Position numbers and translations under genes: made by a program. This document shows, piece by piece, positions 16,367 through 25,069 of a stretch of 64,000 bases of DNA; position 1 is the stretch's first letter; each line of letters opens with the position of its first letter. The notes below the pieces were generated by a model that saw only the letters and a list, made by a program, of their open reading frames with translations, was not told the DNA's origin and ran no database searches. The stretch spans positions 1 to 64,000 of the forward strand of contig DATJPE010000003.1 of assembly GCA_035506535.1 (NCBI GenBank), given 5' to 3'. The DNA comes from Actinomycetes bacterium (lineage in GTDB: Bacteria > Actinomycetota > Actinomycetes > DATJPE01).

Positions 16367-17026
16367 GTGCCCACGCTGCGACTGCTGCCTGAGCTCGAGG
16401 ACGAGCTGAAGCGACTGCCCGGCATCATCGCGGCGAGCGTGGTCACCGGACCGGATGCAGTGCCCACCGAGGTGCACATCCTCGCCGAGCCCGGCAAGCC
16501 GGCGAAGCAGGTGGTGCGGGACGTGCAGTCCTACGCGCTGGCCGTCCACGGCCTCGACATCGACCACCGGATCGTCAGCGTCGTCCAGATCGGCTCGGAC
16601 GAGGTCGCCGAGGACCGCCCGCGGGTGGTGCCGGGCCCGGAGCCGGAGTCGGCGCCGCGACCGGTGATCAGCTCGATCATGGTCCGCACGGCCGGCAGCG
16701 AGGTGGAGGCTGTCGTCGAGGTCACGACCGCCGGTCACGTCTTCGAGGGACGCGTGGTCGGACCGGCCGTCGCCTCGCAGCGCCCGCGCATCGTCGCCCA
16801 GGCGACGTTGCGCGCCGTGGACGAGCTGCTCGGATCCGCCGCGGAGGTCGACAGTGCCGGGGTCCACCCCCACGGGGACCACCTGGTGGCGGTTACCCTG
16901 CTCACGGTCATGGTGCCGCGCTCGGGAGCCCAGCTCGTGAGCGGGAGCGCCGTGGTCCGCGGCGACGAGGCGGAGGCGGTGGCCCGTTCCGTGCTCGACG
17001 CCCTCAACCGCCGACTGTCCGGCTGA
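16367..17026 (+). CDS. Conserved hypothetical protein with two similar alpha/beta halves
   Basis: The 219-residue product starts GTG 16367 after AGGAGTAGAGGA. Residues ~1-80 (LKRLPGIIAASVVTG, KQVVRDVQSYALAVHGLDID) look like a small ferredoxin-like or ACT-like fold. Residues ~100-215 form a second alternating domain (VRTAGSEVEAVVEV, RIVAQATLRAVDELLG). I know no function for it. The neighbours are a hypothetical gene upstream and bL37 17 bases downstream. Confidence 0.75.
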   Translation: MPTLRLLPELEDELKRLPGIIAASVVTGPDAVPTEVHILAEPGKPAKQVVRDVQSYALAVHGLDIDHRIVSVVQIGSDEVAEDRPRVVPGPEPESAPRPVISSIMVRTAGSEVEAVVEVTTAGHVFEGRVVGPAVASQRPRIVAQATLRAVDELLGSAAEVDSAGVHPHGDHLVAVTLLTVMVPRSGAQLVSGSAVVRGDEAEAVARSVLDALNRRLSG

Positions 17027-17043
17027 GCGTTGGGAGAGCCACG

Positions 17044-17118
17044 ATGAGCAAGCGAGCACGCAAGCGTCGCGACCGCAAGAAGGGCGCGGCCAACCACGGC
17101 AAGCGGCCCAACGCCTGA
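17044..17118 (+). CDS. Ribosomal protein bL37 (24 residues)
   Basis: The 24-codon ATG frame begins MSKRARKRRDRKK and ends ANHGKRPNA; almost half the residues are Lys or Arg. It matches, from memory, the actinobacterial large-subunit protein bL37 first seen in the Mycobacterium smegmatis ribosome structure. A GGGAGAG ribosome-binding site precedes it. It lies convergent to rsrA. At this size it is below the length cut-off of most gene finders. Confidence 0.85.
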   Translation: MSKRARKRRDRKKGAANHGKRPNA

Positions 17119-17149
17119 CCGGGCGCGCCGCGCGGCCGGCTGCGCGGGC

Positions 17150-17461
17150 CTACTCGGGGCGGTACTCCACGCTCGAGATCTCGATGCGCACCTGGGCGAT
17201 CCTGGAGAGCACCCGCGACCGCAGCTCGCGCGACGCCGTCTCAGCCCCGCAGCAGCGCGCGATGAGCACCTTGACCTCCTGCTCGATGCCGTACTGGCGA
17301 AGGCACGGGGCGCACTCGTCGAGGTGCTGGCGGATCCGCAGCTTCTCCTCGTCGGGGATCTCCCCGTCGATGTAGCTGTACACCCGCTCGAGCGCTTCCC
17401 GGCAGTCGGTCTCGCTCGGCTCCCAGTCCTGCCCGAGCGCGTCATCGTGCGGGCCGGTCAT
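17150..17461 (-). CDS. rsrA: RsrA/RshA-type zinc redox anti-sigma factor
   Basis: The 103-residue ZAS-family protein has an early Cys ([17 protein letters not shown]), then HLDECAPC giving the HxxxCxxC zinc motif, and a further Cys pair (IARCCGAE). In the family, thiol oxidation ejects zinc and releases the sigma factor. The ATG at 17461 overlaps the sigR stop by ATGA, the classic sigR-rsrA arrangement. The gene is convergent with bL37. Confidence 0.93.
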   Translation of the reverse strand: MTGPHDDALGQDWEPSETDCREALERVYSYIDGEIPDEEKLRIRQHLDECAPCLRQYGIEQEVKVLIARCCGAETASRELRSRVLSRIAQVRIEISSVEYRPE

Positions 17462-18057
17462 GACGCCTCCCCTGCGGGGACCAGACCACGCTCGCGCGCG
17501 TAGTCCTCGAGCAACGCCCGCAGCGCCCGGCGGCCGCGATGCAGCCGCGACATGACGGTGCCGATGGGCGTACCCATGATGTCGGCGATCTCCTTGTAGG
17601 CGAAGCCCTCGACGTCGGCCAGGTAGACCGCGATCCGGAAGTCCTCGGGGATCTGCTGGAGGGCTTCCTTGACGTCGGAGTCGGGCAGGCGGTCGAGGGC
17701 CTCGGCCTCGGCGGAGCGCAACCCCGTCGAGCTGTGCGACTCCGCCCGCGCGAGCTGCCAGTCCTCGACGTCCTCGCCGCTGGACTGCTGCGGCTCGCGC
17801 TGCTTCTTGCGGTAGGTGTTGATGAAGGTGTTCGTGAGGATGCGGTAGAGCCACGCCTTGAGGTTGGTCCCCTCGGTGAACTGGTGGAAGGCGGCGAACG
17901 CCTTCACATAGGTCTCCTGCACCAGGTCCTCGGCGTCGGACTGGTTGCGGGTCATCCGAAGCGCGGCGGCGTAGAGCTGGTCCAGGAACGGCAAAGCGTC
18001 TCGCTCGAAGCGCGCCTGACGCTGCTCGGGGGTCTCCTCGAGGTCCTCGTCGGACAC
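17458..18057 (-). CDS. sigR: SigR/SigH thiol-oxidative-stress ECF sigma factor
   Basis: The ~199-residue ECF sigma factor has region 2 ([38 protein letters not shown]) and region 4 ([34 protein letters not shown]), nearly identical to Streptomyces SigR. It directs thioredoxin, mycothiol and protein-quality genes. I place the main start at GTG 18057 ([14 protein letters not shown]). An in-frame ATG at 18156 adds 33 residues and lies just downstream of the SigR-type promoter, so an extended isoform may exist. Its RsrA partner overlaps downstream. Confidence 0.93.
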   Translation of the reverse strand: MSDEDLEETPEQRQARFERDALPFLDQLYAAALRMTRNQSDAEDLVQETYVKAFAAFHQFTEGTNLKAWLYRILTNTFINTYRKKQREPQQSSGEDVEDWQLARAESHSSTGLRSAEAEALDRLPDSDVKEALQQIPEDFRIAVYLADVEGFAYKEIADIMGTPIGTVMSRLHRGRRALRALLEDYARERGLVPAGEAS

Positions 18058-18165
18058 CCGCACCTCCCTGCCTGCACCTCGGTCCGGACCCGACGAGGGT
18101 ATCGGCCACTCCGGCCACTCGAGGAAGGGCGGCCGCTCACCCGGCGCAGCAAGCATGTCGCCTGC

Positions 18166-18193
18166 AACATCTCGGCCGTCGGGCGGCATTCCC
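18166..18193 (-). promoter_or_regulatory. SigR-type autoregulatory promoter of sigR
   Basis: On the minus strand GGGAAT (18193-18188) is followed after 19 bases by GTTG (GTT at 18168-18166), matching the SigR/SigH consensus GGGAAT-N18/19-GTTG. Transcription would begin close to 18158, just before the in-frame ATG at 18156. The -35 box sits immediately after the stop of the upstream hydrolase gene. Confidence 0.8.
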
Positions 18194-18198
18194 GGGCG

Positions 18199-18831
18199 TC
18201 AGTGCGAGTGGTCGAGCACCCAGTCGCCGACGGCCTCGGTGAGCATCGCCAGGGCCTCGCTCTGGGTGAGACCCGAGCGTTTGCCGACGGCGAACCCGTG
18301 GTCGGCCCCCGGAATGGCGACGACGGAAGGGCCGGCCGGGATCTCCTCGGGTCCCCCGAAGGCGTCGCGCGCGCCCTGCACGACGAGGGTGAGCACGCCC
18401 GAGCCGAGCAGCTCATCGGCCCGGGATCGATCCGGCCGTCCCGGCGGGTGGAGCGGGAAGGCCAGGGCCACCACGGCGGACGCGCCGACCTGGGCGGCGG
18501 TCCGGCAGGCGACCCGGGCCCCCGCGCTGCGTCCACCGACCACCAGGCGGCCCCGGCGTGGCCGGGTGACGTGGGCGAGGGCCGCCGCCCACGCTTGGTC
18601 GAGCTGGCCCGGCGGGGCGGCCACCCGTCGGCCGGCCACCCGCCACGGCTGCTCCATGCGCACGACGGTGATCCCCCGCCCCGGCAGGTCCGTCGCCAAC
18701 GCCTGGAGGTCCCGCGTCTCCACGCCGGCTCCCGCTCCGTGCCCGAGGACGAGCACGACCCGCGGTCGCGCCGCCTCCTCGACCACGAGCCGGGCGGGCC
18801 CGACCGGGGTGTCCACGCGCAGCTCGGTCAC
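18199..18831 (-). CDS. Alpha/beta-hydrolase (dienelactone hydrolase/KANL3-Tex30-like)
   Basis: The 210-residue protein has the oxyanion strand LVLGHGAGAGVETRDLQ, a nucleophile elbow GGRSAGARVA (Ser), a late Asp (GARDAFGG) and a His (GADHGFAVG). The family is small cytosolic hydrolases of unknown substrate. The GTG at 18831 overlaps the SRAP stop by GTGA, so SRAP and hydrolase are co-translated. Confidence 0.85.
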   Translation of the reverse strand: MTELRVDTPVGPARLVVEEAARPRVVLVLGHGAGAGVETRDLQALATDLPGRGITVVRMEQPWRVAGRRVAAPPGQLDQAWAAALAHVTRPRRGRLVVGGRSAGARVACRTAAQVGASAVVALAFPLHPPGRPDRSRADELLGSGVLTLVVQGARDAFGGPEEIPAGPSVVAIPGADHGFAVGKRSGLTQSEALAMLTEAVGDWVLDHSH

Positions 18832-19550
18832 GCCGGCACCGGGTCGAGCAGCTCGGCGCCGTTGTGCGCGACGTTGTTCACCCGGGTGCTCACCGGGTAG
18901 GCCTCGAGCTCGCCGGGCGAAGGCGGGGCGAGGAGAGCGAGCGCCGCGGCCGGGTCGGTGGCCCCCGGGTCCAGCCAGGAGGCCCAGGCCGCGCGCTCGA
19001 CCAGCAGTGGCATCCGGTCGTGGATGCGGCCCACCTCGTCCACCGCCTCGGTCGTCAGCACCGTGCAGGTCCAGACCCACGCCTCCTGCTCGGCGGGGTC
19101 CAGGGCGGGGTCGCGCCACACCTCGTACAGCCCGGCCATGGCAAGCGGGTGCCCGTCGGCGCGGTGGATGAAGTACGGCTGCTTGCGGCCCTCCTCCGCG
19201 TACCACTCGTAGAAGCCGTCGGCGGGCAACAGGCAGCGCCGCGCGGCCAGCGCCTTGCGGAAGGCCGGCTTCTCGGCGGCGGTCTCGACCCGCGCATTGA
19301 TCAGCCGGCTGCCGATCCTGACGTCCTTGGCCCAGGAGGGCACCAGTCCCCAGCGCAGCACGCGCAAGCGACGAACGGGCGGGGAGTCCACCGGCGCGTC
19401 CCGGTCCCGGCGGGTCAGGACGGCCGGCACCGGCTTGGTCGGCGCGACGTTGTAGTCGGGTTCCAACGGATGGCGCAGCTCGACCCGCTCGACCTCGAAC
19501 TCCTCCACGAGGTCGTCGGGGTTGCGGCTGGCCGCGTAGCGCCCGCACAT
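18828..19550 (-). CDS. SRAP/HMCES-type abasic-site DNA-protein crosslinking protein
   Basis: The 240-residue SRAP protein has the invariant start MCGRYAAS, where Cys2 becomes the catalytic residue after Met removal. RLINARVETAAEKPAF (Asn and Glu), LLPADGFYEWY and the C-terminal VAHNGAELLDPV follow. Homologues (E. coli YedK, human HMCES) crosslink to abasic sites in single-stranded DNA to shield them. The start is fixed by the Cys2 requirement; the longer frame to 19688 is not real. M. tuberculosis Rv3226c is a comparable gene beside aroA. Confidence 0.94.
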   Translation of the reverse strand: MCGRYAASRNPDDLVEEFEVERVELRHPLEPDYNVAPTKPVPAVLTRRDRDAPVDSPPVRRLRVLRWGLVPSWAKDVRIGSRLINARVETAAEKPAFRKALAARRCLLPADGFYEWYAEEGRKQPYFIHRADGHPLAMAGLYEVWRDPALDPAEQEAWVWTCTVLTTEAVDEVGRIHDRMPLLVERAAWASWLDPGATDPAAALALLAPPSPGELEAYPVSTRVNNVAHNGAELLDPVPA

Positions 19551-19690
19551 GGCGCCATCCTCGTCGATGCCTCCGACGGCGTGGCCACCTGTCCGCCGGG
19601 TGAACGGAAGGGAAACACGTTCGTCACCCAGCACGTCCCGCCACCCCCTAGTCTTCGGCCAACCGCCCTCTCCCGATTGGTGACCCACCC

Positions 19691-21160
19691 ATGGACTCAG
19701 TCGAGACGCCGTCGGACCAGCCCACCGTCCACGGGGGGTCCGCCCCTGTCATCGAGGTGGTCGCCGAGGTCCGGGAAGGCACCTACGGAGACCGCGTCGC
19801 GACCGTCGAGCCCGGCGGGGCGGGCCTGATCACCGAGGAGGAGCGGCACGGCCGGCCGATCAACCTCTTCTGGACGTGGCTGTCACCGAACCTCGAGTTC
19901 GCGACCGTCTTCGTCGGCGTGATCGCGGTCCTGTACTTCGGGCTCACCTTCTGGCAGGCGGTGTCCGCCATCGTCCTCGGCACCGGCCTGGGCGCCTTCT
20001 TCCAGGTCGTGCTCGCGGCCCGCGGGCCGGAGCTCGGCGCCCCGCAGATGATCGTCAGCCGGATCCCGTTCGGCTTCTTCGGCAACATCCTCCCCGCGGG
20101 ACTGAACTCCCTCGTCGCGGGCGTGGGCTGGTTCGCGGTCAACAGCGTCAGCGGCGCCCTCGCGCTGAACTCGCTGATCAGCATCCCGAAGCCGTTGGCG
20201 CTGCTGATCATCGCCGTGGTCCAGATCGCCATCGCCTTCCTGGGCCACAACCTCATCCACGTCTTCGAGCGCTACGCGTCGTACGCGCTGTTGATCATCT
20301 TCGCGGTGACCTCGATCGTCATCCTGGACAAGGCGCACAGCCACCTCGGGGCCGCATCGAGCGGGCACGTACCAGGTGGCTGGCTGATCGCGCTGGGAGC
20401 GACCTTCGGCTACGCGGCCGGGTGGAACCCGTACGCGACCGACTACACCCGTTACCTGCCCAGGGGCCAGGGTCGGGCGGCCGGGCTCTGGTCGGGCGCC
20501 GGCATCTTCGTCTCGTGCGTGCTGCTCGAGACGGTGGGCGCGGCCTCGGCACTGCTCGCGACGAACAGCAAGGGCAGCCCGACCGACCAGTTCGTCAGCC
20601 ACCTCAGCTCGACGCTGGGCAACCTCACCCTCCTCGCCATCGTGGTCGGCGCGATCTCGGCCAACGCGATCAACGTCTACTCCGGTTCGATGTCCTTCCT
20701 GGCGCTGGGCATCGAGCTGCCGCTCAAGCTCCGGCGGGCCATCGTGGCCGCGGTCTTCGGGACGGCAGGCTTCCTCCTCGCCTGGTCCGGCCTGCACGAC
20801 GAGGGCCAGAAGTACGAGAACTTCCTTCTCGTGATCTCGTACTGGATCGGCCCCTGGCTGGGCGTCGTGATCGTCGACCAGTACCTGCGCCGACGCCACG
20901 TGGTGTCGGGATACCTCTACGACCGCAAGCACAACCCGGTCGCCGGCTTCGTCGCCATGGCTCTCGCGATGATCGTCTCGATCACGCTGTTCTCCAACCA
21001 GACGGAGTACGTCGGCTGGGTGCCCAAGCACCACCCGGGCTTCGGTGACATCACCTTCGAGGTCGGCTTCGTCATCGCCGCGCTGGTCTACTGGGCGATC
21101 TACTCGATCGAGAAGTCGCGTCGCCCCGAGCCCGACGAGGTCCTCGTCCTCCCGAGCTGA
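19691..21160 (+). CDS. NCS1-family nucleobase/cytosine permease
   Basis: The 489-residue membrane protein has about twelve hydrophobic helices. It is of the nucleobase:cation symporter-1 type: IEVVAEVREGTYGDRV ahead of TM1, WTWLSPNLEFATVFVGVIAV (TM1), GFFGNILPAGLNSLVAGVGW, and NPYATDYTRYLP. It imports purines, pyrimidines or related bases; the exact substrate is unknown. It faces a cytosine-deaminase-like gene across a terminator, suggesting uptake coupled to deamination. Confidence 0.9.
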   Translation: MDSVETPSDQPTVHGGSAPVIEVVAEVREGTYGDRVATVEPGGAGLITEEERHGRPINLFWTWLSPNLEFATVFVGVIAVLYFGLTFWQAVSAIVLGTGLGAFFQVVLAARGPELGAPQMIVSRIPFGFFGNILPAGLNSLVAGVGWFAVNSVSGALALNSLISIPKPLALLIIAVVQIAIAFLGHNLIHVFERYASYALLIIFAVTSIVILDKAHSHLGAASSGHVPGGWLIALGATFGYAAGWNPYATDYTRYLPRGQGRAAGLWSGAGIFVSCVLLETVGAASALLATNSKGSPTDQFVSHLSSTLGNLTLLAIVVGAISANAINVYSGSMSFLALGIELPLKLRRAIVAAVFGTAGFLLAWSGLHDEGQKYENFLLVISYWIGPWLGVVIVDQYLRRRHVVSGYLYDRKHNPVAGFVAMALAMIVSITLFSNQTEYVGWVPKHHPGFGDITFEVGFVIAALVYWAIYSIEKSRRPEPDEVLVLPS

Positions 21161-21182
21161 CCGGCGCGGCCCCCAGCCGGTC

Positions 21183-21206
21183 CCGCCCACCCCGTCGAGT
21201 GGGCGG
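21183..21206. terminator. Two-sided terminator between permease and deaminase genes
   Basis: CCGCCCAC (21183-21190) pairs perfectly with GTGGGCGG (21199-21206) over an 8-base loop, between the convergent ends at 21160 and 21234. Confidence 0.75.
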
Positions 21207-21233
21207 AATCGGGGATCCGCTGGGCAGAGTCGG

Positions 21234-22514
21234 TCACCCGCGGAGGAAGTCGACCGACCGCTCGACGCCGTGCCAGGTCACCGTCGTGCTCCGAGGCTGC
21301 GTGCGTGCCACGACACGGCCGGCGCGCAGCACCAGGGTGCGGGGCGCCTGCAGGCGCAGCGCGTCGACGTCGGTCGGGGCGTCGAAGACCACGAGGTCGG
21401 CGGGGCTGCCGACGTCCAGCCCGTAGCCGTCGAGCGCCAGGGCGCGGGCCGGGTTCACGGTGACCATCTCCAGCAGCTGGTGCAGCTCGGCGTCGCCGCT
21501 CATGTGGCCGAGGTGGGCGAGCACGAACGCGGCCTGCATCGGGTCCCCGTGCCCGAGCGGGTACCACGGGTCCATCACCGAGTCGTGCCCGATGCAGACG
21601 TTGACTCCGGCCGCCATCAGCTCCTTGACCCGGGTGTGGCCGCGCCGGATCGGCCCGGTGTCGAAGCGCCCCTGGAGCACGGCGTTGTCCAGCGGGTTCG
21701 TGACCATGTGCAGCCCGGCCCGGGCGATGTTGCGCACCAGTCGGTAGGCGTACGCCGCGTTGTAGGAGTGCATCGCGGTCGTGTGGCTGGCCGTCACCCG
21801 CCCCGACATCCCGCGCCGCAGCGTCTCGGCGACCATCGTCTCGACGAAGCGTGAGTGGTCATCGTCGGTCTCGTCGCAGTGGATGTCGACGAGGAGCCCG
21901 AACTCGTCGGCCAGGGCCATCGCGAACTTCACCGACTCGACGCCGTCCTCGCGGGTCAGCTCGTAGTGCGGGATCGCGCCGACCACGTCCGCGCCCAGCT
22001 CCACGGCGCGGCGCATGAGGCTAGGACCGTCGTCGAAGCCCAGGATCCCGAGCTGGGGGAACGCGACGATCTGCAGGTCGACCATGCCGCGTGCCTGCTC
22101 CCGGAGCTCGACCATCGCCCGCAAGGCGGTCAGCTGCGGGTCGCAGACGTCGACGTGCGTCCGTACGTGCTGCACGCCGTGGGCCAATTGCCAGCGCAGC
22201 ACCTCCCCGGCGCGGGCGGTCACGTCCTCGACGGTGAGGTCCTTCACCCGGTCCGCCCACACCGCGATGCCCTCGAAGAGCGACCCGCTCATGTTGGGTC
22301 TCGGCTGGCCGACGGTGAGCACCGCGTCGAGGTGGATGTGCGGCTCGACGAGCGGCGGGGTCACCAGCGCCCCGCCCAGGTCGAGCACCTCCCGCGCCCT
22401 GGTGTCAGGCGTCACCGCCACGACGCGCCCGCCGTCGACCCCGATGTCGACCGGGTCCTGCGCGCCGACCGGTCGCGCCGTTCGCAGCAGGAGGTCGATC
22501 TCGGGCGCGGTCAC
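21234..22514 (-). CDS. codA: Cytosine deaminase-like amidohydrolase
   Basis: The 426-residue amidohydrolase aligns by eye with E. coli CodA: EPHIHLD (metal His pair), QHVRTHVDVCD, DIHCDETDDDHSRFVET (catalytic Glu and metal His), ASHTTAMHSY, and GHDSVMDPWYPLG (metal Asp). It would deaminate cytosine or a related ring such as isoguanine or creatinine-like compounds. The GTG start overlaps the upstream Rieske oxygenase stop by GTGA. The NCS1 permease lies convergently downstream. Confidence 0.9.
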   Translation of the reverse strand: MTAPEIDLLLRTARPVGAQDPVDIGVDGGRVVAVTPDTRAREVLDLGGALVTPPLVEPHIHLDAVLTVGQPRPNMSGSLFEGIAVWADRVKDLTVEDVTARAGEVLRWQLAHGVQHVRTHVDVCDPQLTALRAMVELREQARGMVDLQIVAFPQLGILGFDDGPSLMRRAVELGADVVGAIPHYELTREDGVESVKFAMALADEFGLLVDIHCDETDDDHSRFVETMVAETLRRGMSGRVTASHTTAMHSYNAAYAYRLVRNIARAGLHMVTNPLDNAVLQGRFDTGPIRRGHTRVKELMAAGVNVCIGHDSVMDPWYPLGHGDPMQAAFVLAHLGHMSGDAELHQLLEMVTVNPARALALDGYGLDVGSPADLVVFDAPTDVDALRLQAPRTLVLRAGRVVARTQPRSTTVTWHGVERSVDFLRG

Positions 22515-23725
22515 GCCGCCGCCTCCGCGACGAAGGCCGCCAGGGCGCGCCGCAGGGCCACGCCCAGGCGGTCCGCGCGGACGTGCATCTCGGCCTTGAG
22601 GTCGAGGGGGAACGTGGGGGCGTCCATCACGACCTGCAGGGCGAGGTCCTCGGCGAGCACGGCCTCCTCGAAGGCGACCTCACGAGCCACCACCTGGGCG
22701 TCGGGGTCGGCGACGCCGCCGATCCCGTGCAGCAGCATCTTCGTCCAGATCAGCGTCGAGCCCTCGTCCTCCGGGGTGGCGAGGAAGAGGATCGTCTTGA
22801 CCGCCCCGGCGTCGAGCTCCTCCAGCCGCAGCAGCAGCTGGAACGGCGCGCGGTAGACATAGGTCGCGCGGCGCCGCTGCCGGACCGGGCGCAGGCCGGC
22901 CACCACCCCTGGGTCCTCCGGGTTGTCGAAGTCCTGCACCTGGACGCTTCGGAAGCCGTTCGGCTCCTCTACCACCTCATAGGCCGGCACGACCTCGACG
23001 TCCGCGCCGAAGGTCGCGGCGTGGACGAACGGGAAGTGCGCCACGTCGAGGAAGTTGTCCGCGACGGCACCGCAGGAGACGCCGGTACGTGCCGGCGGCA
23101 GCCAGGCGCCGACGAAGTCGCGGTCCTCGACGTCGGGCTCGTCGAACAACGGGACGAGCGGGGGCTCCAGGGCGACGTGGACCAGGCCCCAGCGCTCGGT
23201 GATCGCGTGCACCGGCGGGTCCGCGGTCCAGCCGCCGGGGCCGCGACTCAGCGTGAGGTCGCGCCCGAGCAGCCGTACCTCGACGGTCTGCCCCGGTGCA
23301 TCGGCCTCGAGCACCGCGTGCCAGGCCCTGGCGAGCGCGGGATCGGTGTTCCCGAGACCCGCCCGCACCACGGCTCGCCCCCCCGCCGGCGTCGCCTGCG
23401 CCCAGACCGCGCCGTCCCGCTCCACGACCCGCGGCGCGTCGGGCAGGTGCGCTCCTCGCGGCACGTCGGCGTCGCCCATCGAGGGGACACGCAGGCACCG
23501 GCCGTCGAGGGAGAACTGCCATCCGTGGTACGGACAGGTCAGCACCCCGTCCGCGAGACGCGCCGCGTCGAGGGGCACCAGCCGGTGCGGACAGCGCGCC
23601 GAAAGGAGGACGGGTGGCCCGTCGTCGCTGCCACGAAGCAGCGTGTACGGCGTCCCGCCGACGTCGACGCGGCTCGGACGGGTCGTCACATCGGCCGACG
23701 CGGCCACCTTGATCCACGGGTCCAC
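22511..23725 (-). CDS. Rieske 2Fe-2S ring-hydroxylating-type oxygenase
   Basis: The 404-residue protein has a Rieske domain (CPHRLVP, then CPYHGWQF; two Cys and two His) and a C-terminal catalytic domain. Mononuclear iron ligands are visible in DNFLDVAHFPFVH. The closest style is the vanillate demethylase / N-demethylase group. I start at GTG 23725 (VDPWIKVAAS) after GAGGGAGAGGA; the upstream frame is low complexity. No ferredoxin reductase is adjacent. The 4-base overlap with codA suggests it acts on a ring compound in the same pathway, possibly before deamination. Confidence 0.88.
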   Translation of the reverse strand: MDPWIKVAASADVTTRPSRVDVGGTPYTLLRGSDDGPPVLLSARCPHRLVPLDAARLADGVLTCPYHGWQFSLDGRCLRVPSMGDADVPRGAHLPDAPRVVERDGAVWAQATPAGGRAVVRAGLGNTDPALARAWHAVLEADAPGQTVEVRLLGRDLTLSRGPGGWTADPPVHAITERWGLVHVALEPPLVPLFDEPDVEDRDFVGAWLPPARTGVSCGAVADNFLDVAHFPFVHAATFGADVEVVPAYEVVEEPNGFRSVQVQDFDNPEDPGVVAGLRPVRQRRRATYVYRAPFQLLLRLEELDAGAVKTILFLATPEDEGSTLIWTKMLLHGIGGVADPDAQVVAREVAFEEAVLAEDLALQVVMDAPTFPLDLKAEMHVRADRLGVALRRALAAFVAEAAA

Positions 23726-23799
23726 CGGGCCATCCTCTCCCTCGACCCGGCCGCCGCCCAACGCGGCGGCCCGGCTCCGGCGCTCTAGGCTGGTCGGCG

Positions 23800-25062
23800 A
23801 TGACCGACCTGTGGGCCGCACCCGTCGCCGAGGGTCCCGTCGACGCCGTCGTGACGCTGCCAGGGTCGAAGTCCGTGACCAACCGAGCCCTCGTGCTGGC
23901 CGCCCTGGCCGACTCGGCCTCGCTCATCAGGCACCCGCTGCGCGCCCGCGACACCGAGCTGATGGCCGAGGGGCTGCGCCGGATGGGTGCCGAGGTCGAG
24001 GGAGAGTCGGCATGGGCCGTGCAGCCCCGACGGATGCACGGCGCAGACGTGGACTGTGGCCTCGCCGGCACCGTGATGCGCTTCCTGCCGGTCGTCGCCG
24101 GTCTGGCCGACTCCGACGTGCGCTTCGACGGGGACCCCCGAAGCCACGAGCGTCCGATGGGTCCGCTCGTCGACGCGCTGCGAACCCTCGGCGTGGAGGT
24201 CGACGACGACGGCCGTGGGGCGCTGCCGCTCACGGTGCGGGGACGCGGCTTCGTCAAAGGCGGCACCGTGACGCTGGACGCATCCGCGTCCTCGCAGTTC
24301 GTGTCTGCGCTGCTCCTGGTGGGCCCCCGCTTCGACGAGGGACTCGAGGTACGGCACCAGGGACCCCCCATGCCGTCGGCCCCGCACGTCCGGATGAGCG
24401 TGTCGATGCTGCGTGCGGCCGGAGGCGTGGTCGACGACGACACCCCGGACGTGTGGCGCGTCGCGCCCGGCCGCCTGGTGGGGCGCGACCTCGACGTGGA
24501 ACCCGACCTGTCCAACGCCGCACCGTTCCTGGCCGCCGCGCTCGTCACCGGAGGACGCGTCACCATCCCCGGCTGGCCGTCCGGCACGAGCCAGGCCGGG
24601 GACGCGCTGCGGGAGCTGCTGGCGTCGATGGGGGCCAAGGTGTCGTGGGGGGCGGACGGCCTCACCGTGAGCGGAACGGGATCCGTCGCCGGCATCGACG
24701 CCGACCTGCACGATGTCGGCGAGCTGACCCCCACCCTGGTGGCCCTCGCCGTGCTGGCGAGCTCTCCGTCCCGCCTGCGCGGCATCGCCCACCTTCGCGG
24801 GCACGAGACAGACCGACTGACCGCCCTCGCCGAGGCCTTCGGCGGGCTCGGAGCCGAGGTGCGCGCCAGCGAGGACGGGCTGGAGGTGCGGCCGCGCCCC
24901 CTGCACGGAGGGCCGTTCCCGACCTATGACGACCACCGGATCGCGACGGCGGGAGCGGTCGTCGGGTTGGTCGTGCCCGGCGTCCAGGTGGTCGACGTCG
25001 CGACGACCGCGAAGACGCTGCCCGGGTTCGTCGACCTCTGGCTGCACATGCTCGGCCGCTGA
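23800..25062 (+). CDS. aroA: 3-phosphoshikimate 1-carboxyvinyltransferase (EPSP synthase)
   Basis: The 420-residue protein has LPGSKSVTNRALVLAAL (phosphoenolpyruvate/shikimate-3-phosphate site), CGLAGTVMRFLP, ASASSQFVSALLL, LRGHETDRLTAL and YDDHRIA. It makes EPSP from shikimate-3-phosphate and PEP in chorismate synthesis. The rsgA gene begins 8 bases downstream. Confidence 0.97.
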   Translation: MTDLWAAPVAEGPVDAVVTLPGSKSVTNRALVLAALADSASLIRHPLRARDTELMAEGLRRMGAEVEGESAWAVQPRRMHGADVDCGLAGTVMRFLPVVAGLADSDVRFDGDPRSHERPMGPLVDALRTLGVEVDDDGRGALPLTVRGRGFVKGGTVTLDASASSQFVSALLLVGPRFDEGLEVRHQGPPMPSAPHVRMSVSMLRAAGGVVDDDTPDVWRVAPGRLVGRDLDVEPDLSNAAPFLAAALVTGGRVTIPGWPSGTSQAGDALRELLASMGAKVSWGADGLTVSGTGSVAGIDADLHDVGELTPTLVALAVLASSPSRLRGIAHLRGHETDRLTALAEAFGGLGAEVRASEDGLEVRPRPLHGGPFPTYDDHRIATAGAVVGLVVPGVQVVDVATTAKTLPGFVDLWLHMLGR

Positions 25063-25069
25063 CCCGGCC

